DNA of 62,136 nt from Opitutales bacterium (GTDB taxonomy: Bacteria > Verrucomicrobiota > Verrucomicrobiia > Opitutales > Seribacteraceae): contig JAQWWZ010000044.1 in NCBI GenBank assembly GCA_029254745.1, forward strand, positions 1 through 62,136. Reading direction: 5' to 3'. The notes under the pieces are model-generated. The model worked only from the letters and a program-made list of their open reading frames with translations, was not told the DNA's origin and did not search any database. A program made the position numbers and the translations under genes. Position 1 is the first letter of the stretch, and each line of letters opens with the position of its first letter. Positions 1-8,249 of the stretch are shown piece by piece.

Positions 1-168
1 CGATCCAATGGTGTGGATAACGACAAGTTCATGAAGATGCTGGACAAAGATGTTTCCCCACACCAAATCGCTAAAGCCCAGGTACTTGCCGGCAATATCA
101 TTGCCCGAAAAAAAGCCGACCTTGAACCTTTAGATTCATGGGTCGAAAATAGACTGGGCAGAGAATAA
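1..168 (+). CDS. C-terminal fragment of a probable Sel1-repeat protein
   Basis: The reading frame is open from base 1 and ends at a TAA at 166-168, giving the last 55 residues of a protein whose start lies outside the window. The segment VSPHQIAKAQVLAGNII resembles the helix that commonly closes Sel1/TPR-like repeat proteins (pattern x-P-x-Q-x-A-x-A-x-x-L-A). The tail is charged. Sel1 proteins are usually scaffolds, often exported; no function can be given here. The family call rests on one short motif and is moderate. Confidence 0.5.
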   Translation, partial: RSNGVDNDKFMKMLDKDVSPHQIAKAQVLAGNIIARKKADLEPLDSWVENRLGRE

Positions 169-573
169 AATGATTTGCCTCACATCCTGTGCCTTTTAAT
201 GGATCGAATGGAATTACTTGAGGACACAGTTGTATTTAGGTAAATCGACAAACATATACGGCTACCCACGCTGACATGATTCTTTAGTAACGAACCCCAA
301 CTTTTCATTTCTAAAGCCACCATGCAGTACAACCTAATCTAGCGTAATTAATCAGTTCTTAGCCATACCCATTTATTCCGGGCTCTTGTTGAACAGATGC
401 AATACAAATGGATGAAGAGTCAGAACTATCTCTACAAACACTAGATTCACGCATTGAACCCATAAAAAGTGAAAAGTTCGCTACCGTGACAAATCAATAC
501 GGTGACTGAATCGATGGAGAGTATATCTCACTAATTGTGCTTATGTCTATTTTCTACGATAATAAAATCAGGT
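169..573. other. intergenic, no gene seen
   Basis: About 400 bases separate the Sel1-like gene from the convergent sugar-nucleotide operon. Only short open frames occur, none with recognisable protein sequence. I saw no tRNA and no hairpin followed by a T-run. Confidence 0.5.
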
Positions 574-1407
574 TTAAACTTCAGGCACAAATCTCATTAT
601 CTCATCTTTACGGTAAGGCATACTTCCAAAATGCAGCTTTCCTTTTGCATGCCACCGACTCCACCAATATTCAGCAAACTGTCGAAGGGATTGTGGTCTT
701 CCAGATCCAATGTTCGCAATTTTTGGTTTACCTCTGTTTATACACCTAAAATTCAATGCATCCACAACTTCACTTGCAATGGACTCAACGGGGGTAAAGT
801 TCCTAATCTGCTCTCCCAAAGTCAAATGATAATCTTCACCGTTAAGAGCAGCTTTTCGTAATGACGGCCATAGTCTGTTACCGGGCTCACCCTCTCCATA
901 AACTTGACCAATCCTCAGATATTGTAACTTAATGTTGTGTTCTTGAGCTATCTGGCATGCAAGCATGCATGATGCTGCTTTAGTAGCCGCATACCTATTT
1001 ATTGGCTGTAAATATGCGTCTACAGGAATAAATTCAAATGACTCAGCTGTACTTCCATATTCCCAATATGTGCCCAAAATTAAAAATTTTTGAATTCCAC
1101 TTTTTACAGCAGAAAGAATCAATTTTGTAGAATCTGTAATATTAGCTTTAATTAAATCTTCATAATTAGATTTAAGAGGATCAACACCAGCAGCAGCAAT
1201 ATGAACAAAATATTCACAAGATTTTAATACATTACTCCAATTTTCTTCTAAATATCCATCATACCAGCAAGGTTCTTTGTACAACTCGACTCGAGTTTTA
1301 CTGCCAGGCCTTCTTAAGCAGTGCAGGTTATACCCAACTTGATGAGCATGATTCACAAAATGTGAACCAACAAACCCAGAACCACCGGTAAGAAATATAT
1401 TTGGCAT
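574..1407 (-). CDS. NAD-dependent sugar epimerase/reductase, last gene of the CDP-dideoxyhexose cassette
   Basis: This is an extended-SDR protein of 277 aa. It opens with the nucleotide-binding loop TGGSGFVGSH and carries the catalytic Y-x-x-x-K as YAATK, with LRIGQVYGEGEPG in the substrate region. Directly after rfbF, rfbG and rfbH it most likely performs the final C4 reduction or C5 epimerisation of CDP-4-keto-3,6-dideoxyglucose, as abequose, paratose or ascarylose-type enzymes do; the sequence alone does not tell which sugar results. I chose the ATG at 1407, which begins MPNIFLTGG. A TTG at 1416 overlapping the rfbH stop would add three residues. It ends the operon; no minus-strand gene follows. 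Confidence 0.85.
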   Translation of the reverse strand: MPNIFLTGGSGFVGSHFVNHAHQVGYNLHCLRRPGSKTRVELYKEPCWYDGYLEENWSNVLKSCEYFVHIAAAGVDPLKSNYEDLIKANITDSTKLILSAVKSGIQKFLILGTYWEYGSTAESFEFIPVDAYLQPINRYAATKAASCMLACQIAQEHNIKLQYLRIGQVYGEGEPGNRLWPSLRKAALNGEDYHLTLGEQIRNFTPVESIASEVVDALNFRCINRGKPKIANIGSGRPQSLRQFAEYWWSRWHAKGKLHFGSMPYRKDEIMRFVPEV

Positions 1408-1412
1408 ACAGT

Positions 1413-2918
1413 TCAACCGTTCGACTTGATAAACCTTTGTATAATATCAAGTTCGTAATCTATCATTGATTGAGTAAGTCCAGGATAAGTACCAAGAAAC
1501 AATGCTTGATGCATAAGCTTATCTGCTCCCGCCAAATCACCAATCACCCTGAATGAACTGGGATTGTCTTTTTTAAGCTGCACCATCACAGGTTGACGAA
1601 CTATGTTTCCTCCAAAAAGCATACGATTACCGATTTTTTTGCTATCAAGATAAGATGCTAAATTGCACACTGAGAATGGTGCACTGCTTCGAACTTTCAG
1701 CATAAACCCAAACCAGCTACATTCAGTGCGGCATCCGGAGTTGTCCCAATTAAAACCGTTAGAGGTCCAAGAAGTTGCATGAGTGGGTAAAGAAAATTCA
1801 AAATAGTCTGAAAATTGTTCTAGATTTTCTCGAAGATAACTCCAATTTTCTTTTCTCGCCTCAATAAAAGATGGAAGCTTTTCCATTTGCACTCTTCCGA
1901 TTGCTGCTTGGATGTCAAGCGGCTTTAGATTATAGCCTAAATGTGAGTATGTATATTTATGATCATACCCTTTGGGCAGATCCCCCAGTTGCCAACCAAA
2001 TCTTTTCCCGCATGTGTCATCCACTCCGCTGGGACACCAGCAATCTCTTCCCCAATCTCTAATGCTTTCTGCAGGTCTCTTTAGTTTCAAAGAACCTGCT
2101 ATATTAACAGCCCCTCCCTCTCCCATCGTCAAGTGGTGAGGAGGGTAAAAGGACTGAGTTGACAGATCACCCCAAGTACCTGTCCATTTTACTAGCGATT
2201 TATTACCTGGACATAAACCAGGGCTGCTTTGATTAAAGCCAAGATTTTCGGCAAGGTCAATTGGCATGGAATAGGAGCAACCAAGGGCATCGCAATTATC
2301 TTCAATAAGCCAAAGTTTTTTTCTTTGGCAAAATTCAAGGATTCTTCCGAGGTCAAATGGATTACCAAGGGTATGTGCCAGTATCACAGCCTTAGTCTTT
2401 CCTTCAACAAAAGCATCTTCTAAAAGATCACAATTGATATTTCCTGTTACAGAGTCGTTATCTAAGAAAACTGGAATGCAACCTCTTTGAATAATTGGTG
2501 CAATGGTTGTTGGAAAGCCTGCCGCACATGTGATTACTTCATCTCCAGGTTGTATCCTTCTTTGTTTATCAATCAAATGAGAAGTTAGCGTAGAAAAAGC
2601 AATTAAGTTCGCAGAAGATCCAGAATTCACTAAAAGTGTACTTTTGATGCCCAAAAAAGAAGCTAACTCCTCCTCCAAAGCTTTCCCTTCAGGTCCTAAA
2701 GTTAGCCAAAAATCTAAACTTGATGAGACGGCGGCAACAACTTCGTCCGAGGTAAAAACCCGACCGGCATATGGAACACTTAAGTCTTCAAAAGAATCAT
2801 ACTGGGGGTGCCGAGCATTGTTCCCTGGAAGGTTATTACCGTGAACTCTTTTGGAATATTCTTCGCTTAATTGAAGGATCTTTTTTTTTAAATCTTTCAG
2901 ACTCAAAGAATCAGTCAT
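1413..2918 (-). CDS. rfbH: CDP-4-dehydro-6-deoxyglucose 3-dehydrase (E1), RfbH family
   Basis: The 501-aa protein is a PMP-dependent, [2Fe-2S] sugar dehydrase that removes the C3 hydroxyl of CDP-4-keto-6-deoxyglucose, the committing step to 3,6-dideoxyhexoses. The fold type I motif GSSANLIAF is present. The usual PLP lysine is replaced by histidine (SFYPPHHLTMGEGG), as in this family. The cluster ligands C-x1-C-x7-C appear in GRDCWCPSGVDDTCGK, with the first ligand in IEDNCDALG. It is longer than the roughly 437-aa relatives; about 25 residues are inserted after CSYS and contain an extra Cys (GLCPG). The ATG at 2918 overlaps the rfbG end by 8 bases, so translation is probably coupled. A partner reductase (E3) gene is not in the window. 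Confidence 0.93.
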   Translation of the reverse strand: MTDSLSLKDLKKKILQLSEEYSKRVHGNNLPGNNARHPQYDSFEDLSVPYAGRVFTSDEVVAAVSSSLDFWLTLGPEGKALEEELASFLGIKSTLLVNSGSSANLIAFSTLTSHLIDKQRRIQPGDEVITCAAGFPTTIAPIIQRGCIPVFLDNDSVTGNINCDLLEDAFVEGKTKAVILAHTLGNPFDLGRILEFCQRKKLWLIEDNCDALGCSYSMPIDLAENLGFNQSSPGLCPGNKSLVKWTGTWGDLSTQSFYPPHHLTMGEGGAVNIAGSLKLKRPAESIRDWGRDCWCPSGVDDTCGKRFGWQLGDLPKGYDHKYTYSHLGYNLKPLDIQAAIGRVQMEKLPSFIEARKENWSYLRENLEQFSDYFEFSLPTHATSWTSNGFNWDNSGCRTECSWFGFMLKVRSSAPFSVCNLASYLDSKKIGNRMLFGGNIVRQPVMVQLKKDNPSSFRVIGDLAGADKLMHQALFLGTYPGLTQSMIDYELDIIQRFIKSNG

Positions 2919-4020
2919 TATTTATATATTTTCGAATTTGATTTTGTGTAAGATTGATAACATCACATTCATCTTCCTTGGCCGATTTGTACCAACACAC
3001 TGTCTCGGAGATAGTCATTTCAAAATTCCACCGTGGACGCCAACCCAGCATGTGGAAGGCTCTATCAATGGACACATTAAGCATTGAAGCTTCGTGGTAA
3101 CCCTTAGGATCGGCTTCATCAAACAGTGTTCCTGGATAATATTTCAGGAGTTCAAAGACCAGATCTCCGACAGAACGATTTGAGTATAACTCTGGTCCAA
3201 AATTCATAGCTTTAGAAAGTTCAAGAACCGTAGTATTAAGCTTTGATTCTTTTGAATTATGAAGGCTATGCCATAACTCCGTTGCGAGTTGTAAATACCC
3301 AGCCAAGGGTTCTAAAACATGCTGCCAAGGCCGAGTTGCGTGTATGTTACGGACTGGAATTGGTTTATTATCCTGCAGATGCCTAATGCAATCTGGAATT
3401 ATCCGGTCAGGAGCCCAATCACCCCCTCCTATTACATTTCCTGCCCTTACAGACACCACTGCCTTCCCACACTCAAGTGGATTGTTAAAATATGAACTCT
3501 TAAATGAGTTAATTACGAGCTCACAACATCCCTTGCTTGAACTGTATGGATCACGCCCCCCCAAAGGATCGTTTTCTCTGTAGCTGTAAATCCATTCTTT
3601 ATTTTCATAGCATTTATCAGTTGTAATGAAAATTCCTACACAGTTACCAGGAAGAAGCTTTATTATGTTCAACAAATGAACAGTACCCATAACATTGGTA
3701 GAATATGTTTTGATTGGATTTTCGTATGAATACCTGACTAGAGGTTGGGCAGCCAAGTGAAAGATAATCTGAGGCTTAACTGATGTAACATAGCTTTGAA
3801 ATTCATCGTTATTTCGAATATCCAAATCCTGGTGATTTATTCGTTTTTGGAGACCCAATTGATTAAATAGTGAAGGATTTGTATTTGCTTCTAGCCCAAG
3901 TCCGAAAACTTCAGCACCTTCCAATAGCAACCATTCACAAAGCCAAGATCCCTTAAACCCCGTATCACCAGTAACAAGCACTCGTAGATTTTTCATTGAG
4001 ATCCGACAGGGGTCTTTCAT
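2911..4020 (-). CDS. rfbG: CDP-glucose 4,6-dehydratase
   Basis: This 369-aa extended SDR enzyme converts CDP-glucose to CDP-4-keto-6-deoxyglucose. The N-terminus has the RfbG-type NAD loop VTGDTGFKGSW, followed by HLAAQPLVRYSYENP and the catalytic YSSSK. The C-terminal region LGWRPRWNFE is also typical. The ATG at 4020 forms an ATGA overlap with the rfbF stop, which I use to choose the start; a TTG at 4035 and an ATG at 3996 (MKNLRVLVTG) are alternatives. It is the second step of the cassette and feeds RfbH. Confidence 0.95.
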   Translation of the reverse strand: MKDPCRISMKNLRVLVTGDTGFKGSWLCEWLLLEGAEVFGLGLEANTNPSLFNQLGLQKRINHQDLDIRNNDEFQSYVTSVKPQIIFHLAAQPLVRYSYENPIKTYSTNVMGTVHLLNIIKLLPGNCVGIFITTDKCYENKEWIYSYRENDPLGGRDPYSSSKGCCELVINSFKSSYFNNPLECGKAVVSVRAGNVIGGGDWAPDRIIPDCIRHLQDNKPIPVRNIHATRPWQHVLEPLAGYLQLATELWHSLHNSKESKLNTTVLELSKAMNFGPELYSNRSVGDLVFELLKYYPGTLFDEADPKGYHEASMLNVSIDRAFHMLGWRPRWNFEMTISETVCWYKSAKEDECDVINLTQNQIRKYINND

Positions 4021-4787
4021 TTCCAAAGTTTCCAAGGAGCCTGATCATCATCCCAAAGATCATTAAGTAGCAATTTATCTCGCATTGTATCCATCGGAGC
4101 CCAAAAACCTCGATGTTTGAAGACAGTTAGTTGTTTTTCGTTTACCAATGTTTCCAATGGTGACCTTTCCCATACCGTTAAGTCAGACTCAATGTAATCA
4201 AAAACACTTGGTTCCAGAACAAAAAAACCACCATTTATCCAAGCTCCATCCCCTTCAGGCTTTTCTTGAAATGAGGTAATCCTATCTTCATCGATATGCA
4301 ATGCACCAAAACGACTCGGAGGTTGGACTGCAGTTAATGTCCCAATTCTACCCGCTTTCCTATGGGCATCCAAGGAGGCATTGATATCAATATTTCCAAC
4401 GCCATCACCGTAGGTAAAAAAGAAGGTTTCATCATCTAGGTATTCCCTTACCCTTTTGAGGCGACCACCAGTCATTGAGTGAATGCCTGTATCTATAACA
4501 GTAACTTTCCAATTTTCTGCGCCCTTTTTATGGACCACTATTTCATGGGTTTTAAGGTTAAAAGTAACATCTGAAGTATGAACAAAATAGTTAGCAAAAT
4601 ATTCTTTTATAAGATATCCCTTGTAACCTGCACAAATTATAAATTCGGTAATGCCAAAATATGAATATAATTTCATTATATGCCATAAGATAGGTCGACC
4701 GCCAATCTCCACCATAGGTTTGGGTTTTAGAGTTGTTTCTTCTGACAAACGGGTTCCTAATCCACCGGCAAGTATAACTGCTTTCAT
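4017..4787 (-). CDS. rfbF: glucose-1-phosphate cytidylyltransferase
   Basis: The 256-aa nucleotidyltransferase makes CDP-glucose from CTP and glucose-1-phosphate, the first step towards CDP-3,6-dideoxyhexoses. The signature AGGLGTRLSEETTLKPKPM is at the N-terminus, then GGRPILWHIMKLYS, and FFFTYGDGVGNID as the metal-binding region. Length and motifs match RfbF closely and distinguish it from RmlA and GalU. It is the first gene of the minus-strand operon; transcription should start in the AT-rich gap above 4787. Confidence 0.95.
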   Translation of the reverse strand: MKAVILAGGLGTRLSEETTLKPKPMVEIGGRPILWHIMKLYSYFGITEFIICAGYKGYLIKEYFANYFVHTSDVTFNLKTHEIVVHKKGAENWKVTVIDTGIHSMTGGRLKRVREYLDDETFFFTYGDGVGNIDINASLDAHRKAGRIGTLTAVQPPSRFGALHIDEDRITSFQEKPEGDGAWINGGFFVLEPSVFDYIESDLTVWERSPLETLVNEKQLTVFKHRGFWAPMDTMRDKLLLNDLWDDDQAPWKLWK

Positions 4788-5581
4788 TTAATACTTAAGA
4801 TTTAAGCTGCGATTAACCAAGGCTAGATATTTTAAAAATTTAAAATTTATTTTAATTTGAATTTTCACTTATACACCACTCAAATTCATATTATACAAAA
4901 GCTACAGGTTTATACGGTCTTATCGTCATCCATATTAGGTTTTTGAAATGAACTACTCTTGCTCTAAAATCAAACTCTTAAAAACATAATTTTAATGTAT
5001 TATTTCAAAAGAATGAGTTCTAGACAGTATTTAATTTAAAAATAATAATTCATCTTGAAAACAAATTATCGCTTAAGACAACTCTTTATTTGCCAAAAGT
5101 CTTTCTTTTTCAAACAATTAATCTGAGATTACAAAGTGTTGTATAATAAGAATTCGCACAAAAAGAGATAAAGTAAAAAATAACTGCATTATCCTTTTCT
5201 TCTCCTGTATTTCTGTTTTTTTACTTACTTCGGCCAATATCTTAAAAGTGTTTTAATTAGTATGCTTCTACTAGTTAGATAAACTAATCTTCTAATTTTA
5301 AATTATACTATTTATGACTGGGTCGTTTCATTATATGCGGAGGTCAGTCTTCAAAATCTCAAGTAGATTTAAGGTTTCAGTAACCCTAAACCTTGAACAA
5401 ACATTCACCACAGTATGTAGTCACAAAACCTAAGGATAGCTGTCATAGAAGTCTACTGTTGGGGGATTCTTTGGCTCAACGACTTGCACTCGACAATTGC
5501 CAATTGTGATAATACTATTTGAAAAAATCTTGCCAAACATGCAGTTGCTGCAATTTTCAAAGTCAATTAACCCCTAAAAAA
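4788..5581. other. very AT-rich divergent intergenic region
   Basis: Nearly 800 bases lie between the divergent rfbF and glycosyltransferase genes. Composition is markedly AT-rich, with long A/T tracts from about 4800 to 5300, and there is no credible coding frame. Promoters for both flanking transcripts must lie here, but I could not single out a convincing pair of hexamers, nor a JUMPstart-like element. Composition and position fit an acquired surface-polysaccharide locus. Confidence 0.5.
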
Positions 5582-6625
5582 ATGAGTTCTTGTAAAACTC
5601 CAAGTTTCACCTTGTGTGTTCCAACATTTAATAGAGGCAATCGAGTTGTTGAACTTGTTAGCTCATGCCTCCCTCTTATGGATGATGATTGGGATCTTCT
5701 AGTCTTAGATAATTGCTCAGACAAGTTCACCTCTTGTTACGAGGAAATTCAAACATTATCCAAGCTCAGTAATCAGTTGAACTATATTAAGCACGATTCT
5801 AATAGAATGTTTGCTGGTAACTTTCTGGCATGCTTTGACTACTCACGATCACCTCTAATTATGATTATCAGTGATGAAGATATACCAAATTTTGAGTTTA
5901 TTAGATATTCGATATTGATGATTTCTGAAAACCCGAACTTAGGTCTTATTGCTGGTTCAGTAACTCCTCAGGAAGGCGTTACCCCAGGTAATTCTTTCAA
6001 TCTACCAGATGCTATTTTTAATAAAGGAAAAGATGCTTTATTAAAATATGGTTTCATGCGAAACTACATCTCCGGTGGTGTTTACAACAGGGCAAAAGTC
6101 CTTGAACTTGATCTACAGGAACGCTTGCGCTCCAATATTACCAAACATTGGTCATACCCCCATCTATATTTAGAAATCCTTCTAGCCGCTAGATGTGACA
6201 TTCGATTAAGTAGCATTGTCAGTTGCTACGAAGGCCAAGCAGAAGCAACTGACATAGTAGGTCCAGACTTGTGTAGTGGTTATCATACAGAAAAATACAA
6301 ACCACCTTATTCCTTTGGTGCTAGAATCGATCAGTTTATTGCCCTTAGAGATGCTGCATACGAAGCCACATCATTACTGCCAGAAGGTTTTGACCTTAAT
6401 ACTTTCTTCAGTATGTACATATCTCTTTTTAGTAAATATTTAAGACTGGTTGGTCTCTCGAATGCTAAACTATACATCGAAAATACTATGTTCCCAGCTC
6501 TTATTCAAGAGTCTCTTTACCATCTTGCCCGCTCTTCCATTGTGATGTATGAAGAACTAAGGCCTTTTACAGCCACAATTCTTGAACTGCTAGAAGAAAC
6601 TTATGAAAAAAATAAGCTAAAATAG
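5582..6625 (+). CDS. family 2-like glycosyltransferase
   Basis: This is a 347-aa GT-A fold protein. It begins PSFTLCVPTFNRGNRV, the nucleotide-sugar entry strand of GT2 enzymes, continues with LLVLDNCSD and has an acidic metal-binding motif IISDED near residue 100. There is no membrane segment, so it should act at the cytoplasmic face, probably adding a sugar to a lipid-linked O-antigen or exopolysaccharide intermediate. Donor and acceptor cannot be told. I chose the ATG at 5582; an upstream TTG at 5519 would add a Cys-rich stretch not expected in the family. It faces the rfb operon, which suggests a shared surface-glycan role. Confidence 0.8.
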   Translation: MSSCKTPSFTLCVPTFNRGNRVVELVSSCLPLMDDDWDLLVLDNCSDKFTSCYEEIQTLSKLSNQLNYIKHDSNRMFAGNFLACFDYSRSPLIMIISDEDIPNFEFIRYSILMISENPNLGLIAGSVTPQEGVTPGNSFNLPDAIFNKGKDALLKYGFMRNYISGGVYNRAKVLELDLQERLRSNITKHWSYPHLYLEILLAARCDIRLSSIVSCYEGQAEATDIVGPDLCSGYHTEKYKPPYSFGARIDQFIALRDAAYEATSLLPEGFDLNTFFSMYISLFSKYLRLVGLSNAKLYIENTMFPALIQESLYHLARSSIVMYEELRPFTATILELLEETYEKNKLK

Positions 6626-6969
6626 TTCCTTCATTCGCCCCTAAACCACTAACTATTCCCTTTATCAAATTCTCAGAAAACTTACACTTTCTTTCATTTC
6701 CATCGTTACACCCAATCAAAAACAAGAATACATCTCCTCGAAAGAAATACTAAATCAATTTTGAGGAACTGGTAAAATGGAATTAAGAATATCCCGTTCC
6801 TGTTTACCCTCTGCTGTTGAGGAATAGTAAAGGGGTGAGCTTTGCACTTCATTGTGTGTGGAAATGAGGATCCCAACTGACCAGTTCTCTACTTAACTGA
6901 ATATGGGATGCCACGAACCATCTTTGTACGGTAACGAGATAAGCGAACTGAATGATATAAACGAGTGGA
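6626..6969. other. intergenic, nothing recognised
   Basis: About 340 bases between the glycosyltransferase and tRNA-Cys carry no convincing frame, hairpin with T-run, or tRNA-derived duplicate that I could see. Confidence 0.4.
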
Positions 6970-7044
6970 TGGAGGCGCGGGCCGGAATCGAACCGGCGAA
7001 TAGAGGATTTGCAGTCCCCGGCCTTACCACTTGGCTACCGCGCC
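6970..7044 (-). tRNA. tRNA-Cys (GCA anticodon)
   Basis: The reverse complement folds as a 75-nt tRNA. The acceptor strand GGCGCGG pairs with CCGCGCC, the anticodon loop CTGCAAA gives GCA, the T-arm has GGTTCGATTCC, and a genomically encoded CCA closes the 3' end. It reads cysteine codons. It borders the AT-rich polysaccharide region on one side and a decayed sulfatase on the other. Confidence 0.97.
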
Positions 7045-7139
7045 ATTCTCCAAACCCATAGTTAAGTATTGACTTTGCCCCACCCGAGCAAGCAAATTTC
7101 TTCTTCCTTTTTCTTGGGTGAGATTTTTATTTCTTTTAG

Positions 7140-8122
7140 ACCTAAGGTTAAAACCGACTCCATATTGTTTTAATCATGGCAGAGGATACAGGGTGGGGCT
7201 GACATCAGGTGTTATGGAAGCAAGATCTAGACGCCAAATCTTGACCGACTTGCCAAAACGGATTGCACTTTACTCAGTTCTAGAACACAGGCAGATGCTG
7301 CCCGACAATAGGCAGTCTTCTTACCGATACTTATTCCCATCAAGCTGGCATTGGTCATATGATGGATGATACTCGGTTGCGGGAATGCAAAGCAGATCCG
7401 GGTAGTGATCTGCGTACAATTGCAGATGTTTTAAAACCGGCAAAGTATTCGAACTTACCTGCCTGGGAAATGGCATGTAACCCCAACACTCTGCCAGGCT
7501 CACCCCAGCATAACTGGCCTCGGCAGCGTGATATTGATCGGCTTTTCGGTACCATTCACAGGGTGGAGTTGTAGTAAAACAAGGAACTAAAGTCGCGACT
7601 GGAGGTGCTGATACCTACCACGGCTATGGCAAGGAGTGGGCCAATACCAGCAACACCCCTGTTAAGGAATACAAACACTGGGTGCATAAGGGAGGAATAA
7701 GTACGCCTTTCGTTGCTCACTGGTCCAATGGGATTCGGGCAAGATACAAAGGCAAGCTGAACCATCAACCTGCCCACTTGATTGATCTGATGGCCACCTC
7801 TGTAGACCTTGCTATTGCTGAATATCCGAAAGAAGCCGAGGGTAAAAGATGTATCCTTGAAAGCAGTTCCTTTAAAGCCAGCTTTATCAGGAGTTAAAAT
7901 TAACCATGAAAACCCGATCTTTTGGGAACACGATGGAAACAGGATAATCTGGAAGGGAAAGTGCAAGCTTCTGCCCAAGGGGGCTCACGGTGCTTGACAA
8001 CTTTTGACCTCGACGCAAATCGTTCCGAACTGAACGAGCTGAGTAAAAAAAACCCTCAGAAAGTGAATAAATTGGCAGGCTAATGGGAAACTTGGGCAAT
8101 CGAAACTAAAGTAAAGCCATAA
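7140..8122 (+). pseudogene. degenerate arylsulfatase with frameshifts, stops and an internal deletion
   Basis: Sulfatase sequence can be followed in order but only by changing frame. It includes a broken start ending MAEDTGWG, DIRCYGSKI then a stop, TPNLDRLAK, the active-site block NTGRCCPT, YSHQAGIGHMMDD, TIADVLKPAKY and NWPRQRDIDRLFGTIH. Near 7560 it jumps to GYGKEWANTSNTPVKEYKHW, so some 200 codons of the usual middle are absent. The C-terminus then runs through GGISTPFVAHW, LIDLMATSVDLA and NPIFWEHDGNRI to ELNELSKKNPQKVNKLAG, a stop, and WETWAIETK. At least three frameshifts and several stops rule out a working product. The boundaries are approximate. Confidence 0.88.
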
Positions 8123-8249
8123 GAGTCAAAATTTATCCCAAAATCATACCAACGATGCTTTTTGTTTTCCTGATAGAAATACTCAAAAGTACATTTGCCT
8201 TTGACGGACTGGACAGGAAGATCAAAATCAGAAGTCACTAAACAATTCC

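Noticed and set aside
7118-7574. Two short plus-strand open frames before the sulfatase remnant
   Set aside because: They are frames of the same decayed sulfatase; YSHQAGIGHMMDD and TIADVLKPAKY lie in one of them but are not a separate gene.
7556-7978. 140-aa minus-strand open frame
   Set aside because: It is the antisense of the sulfatase pseudogene, whose plus-strand translation carries family motifs; the minus frame has none.
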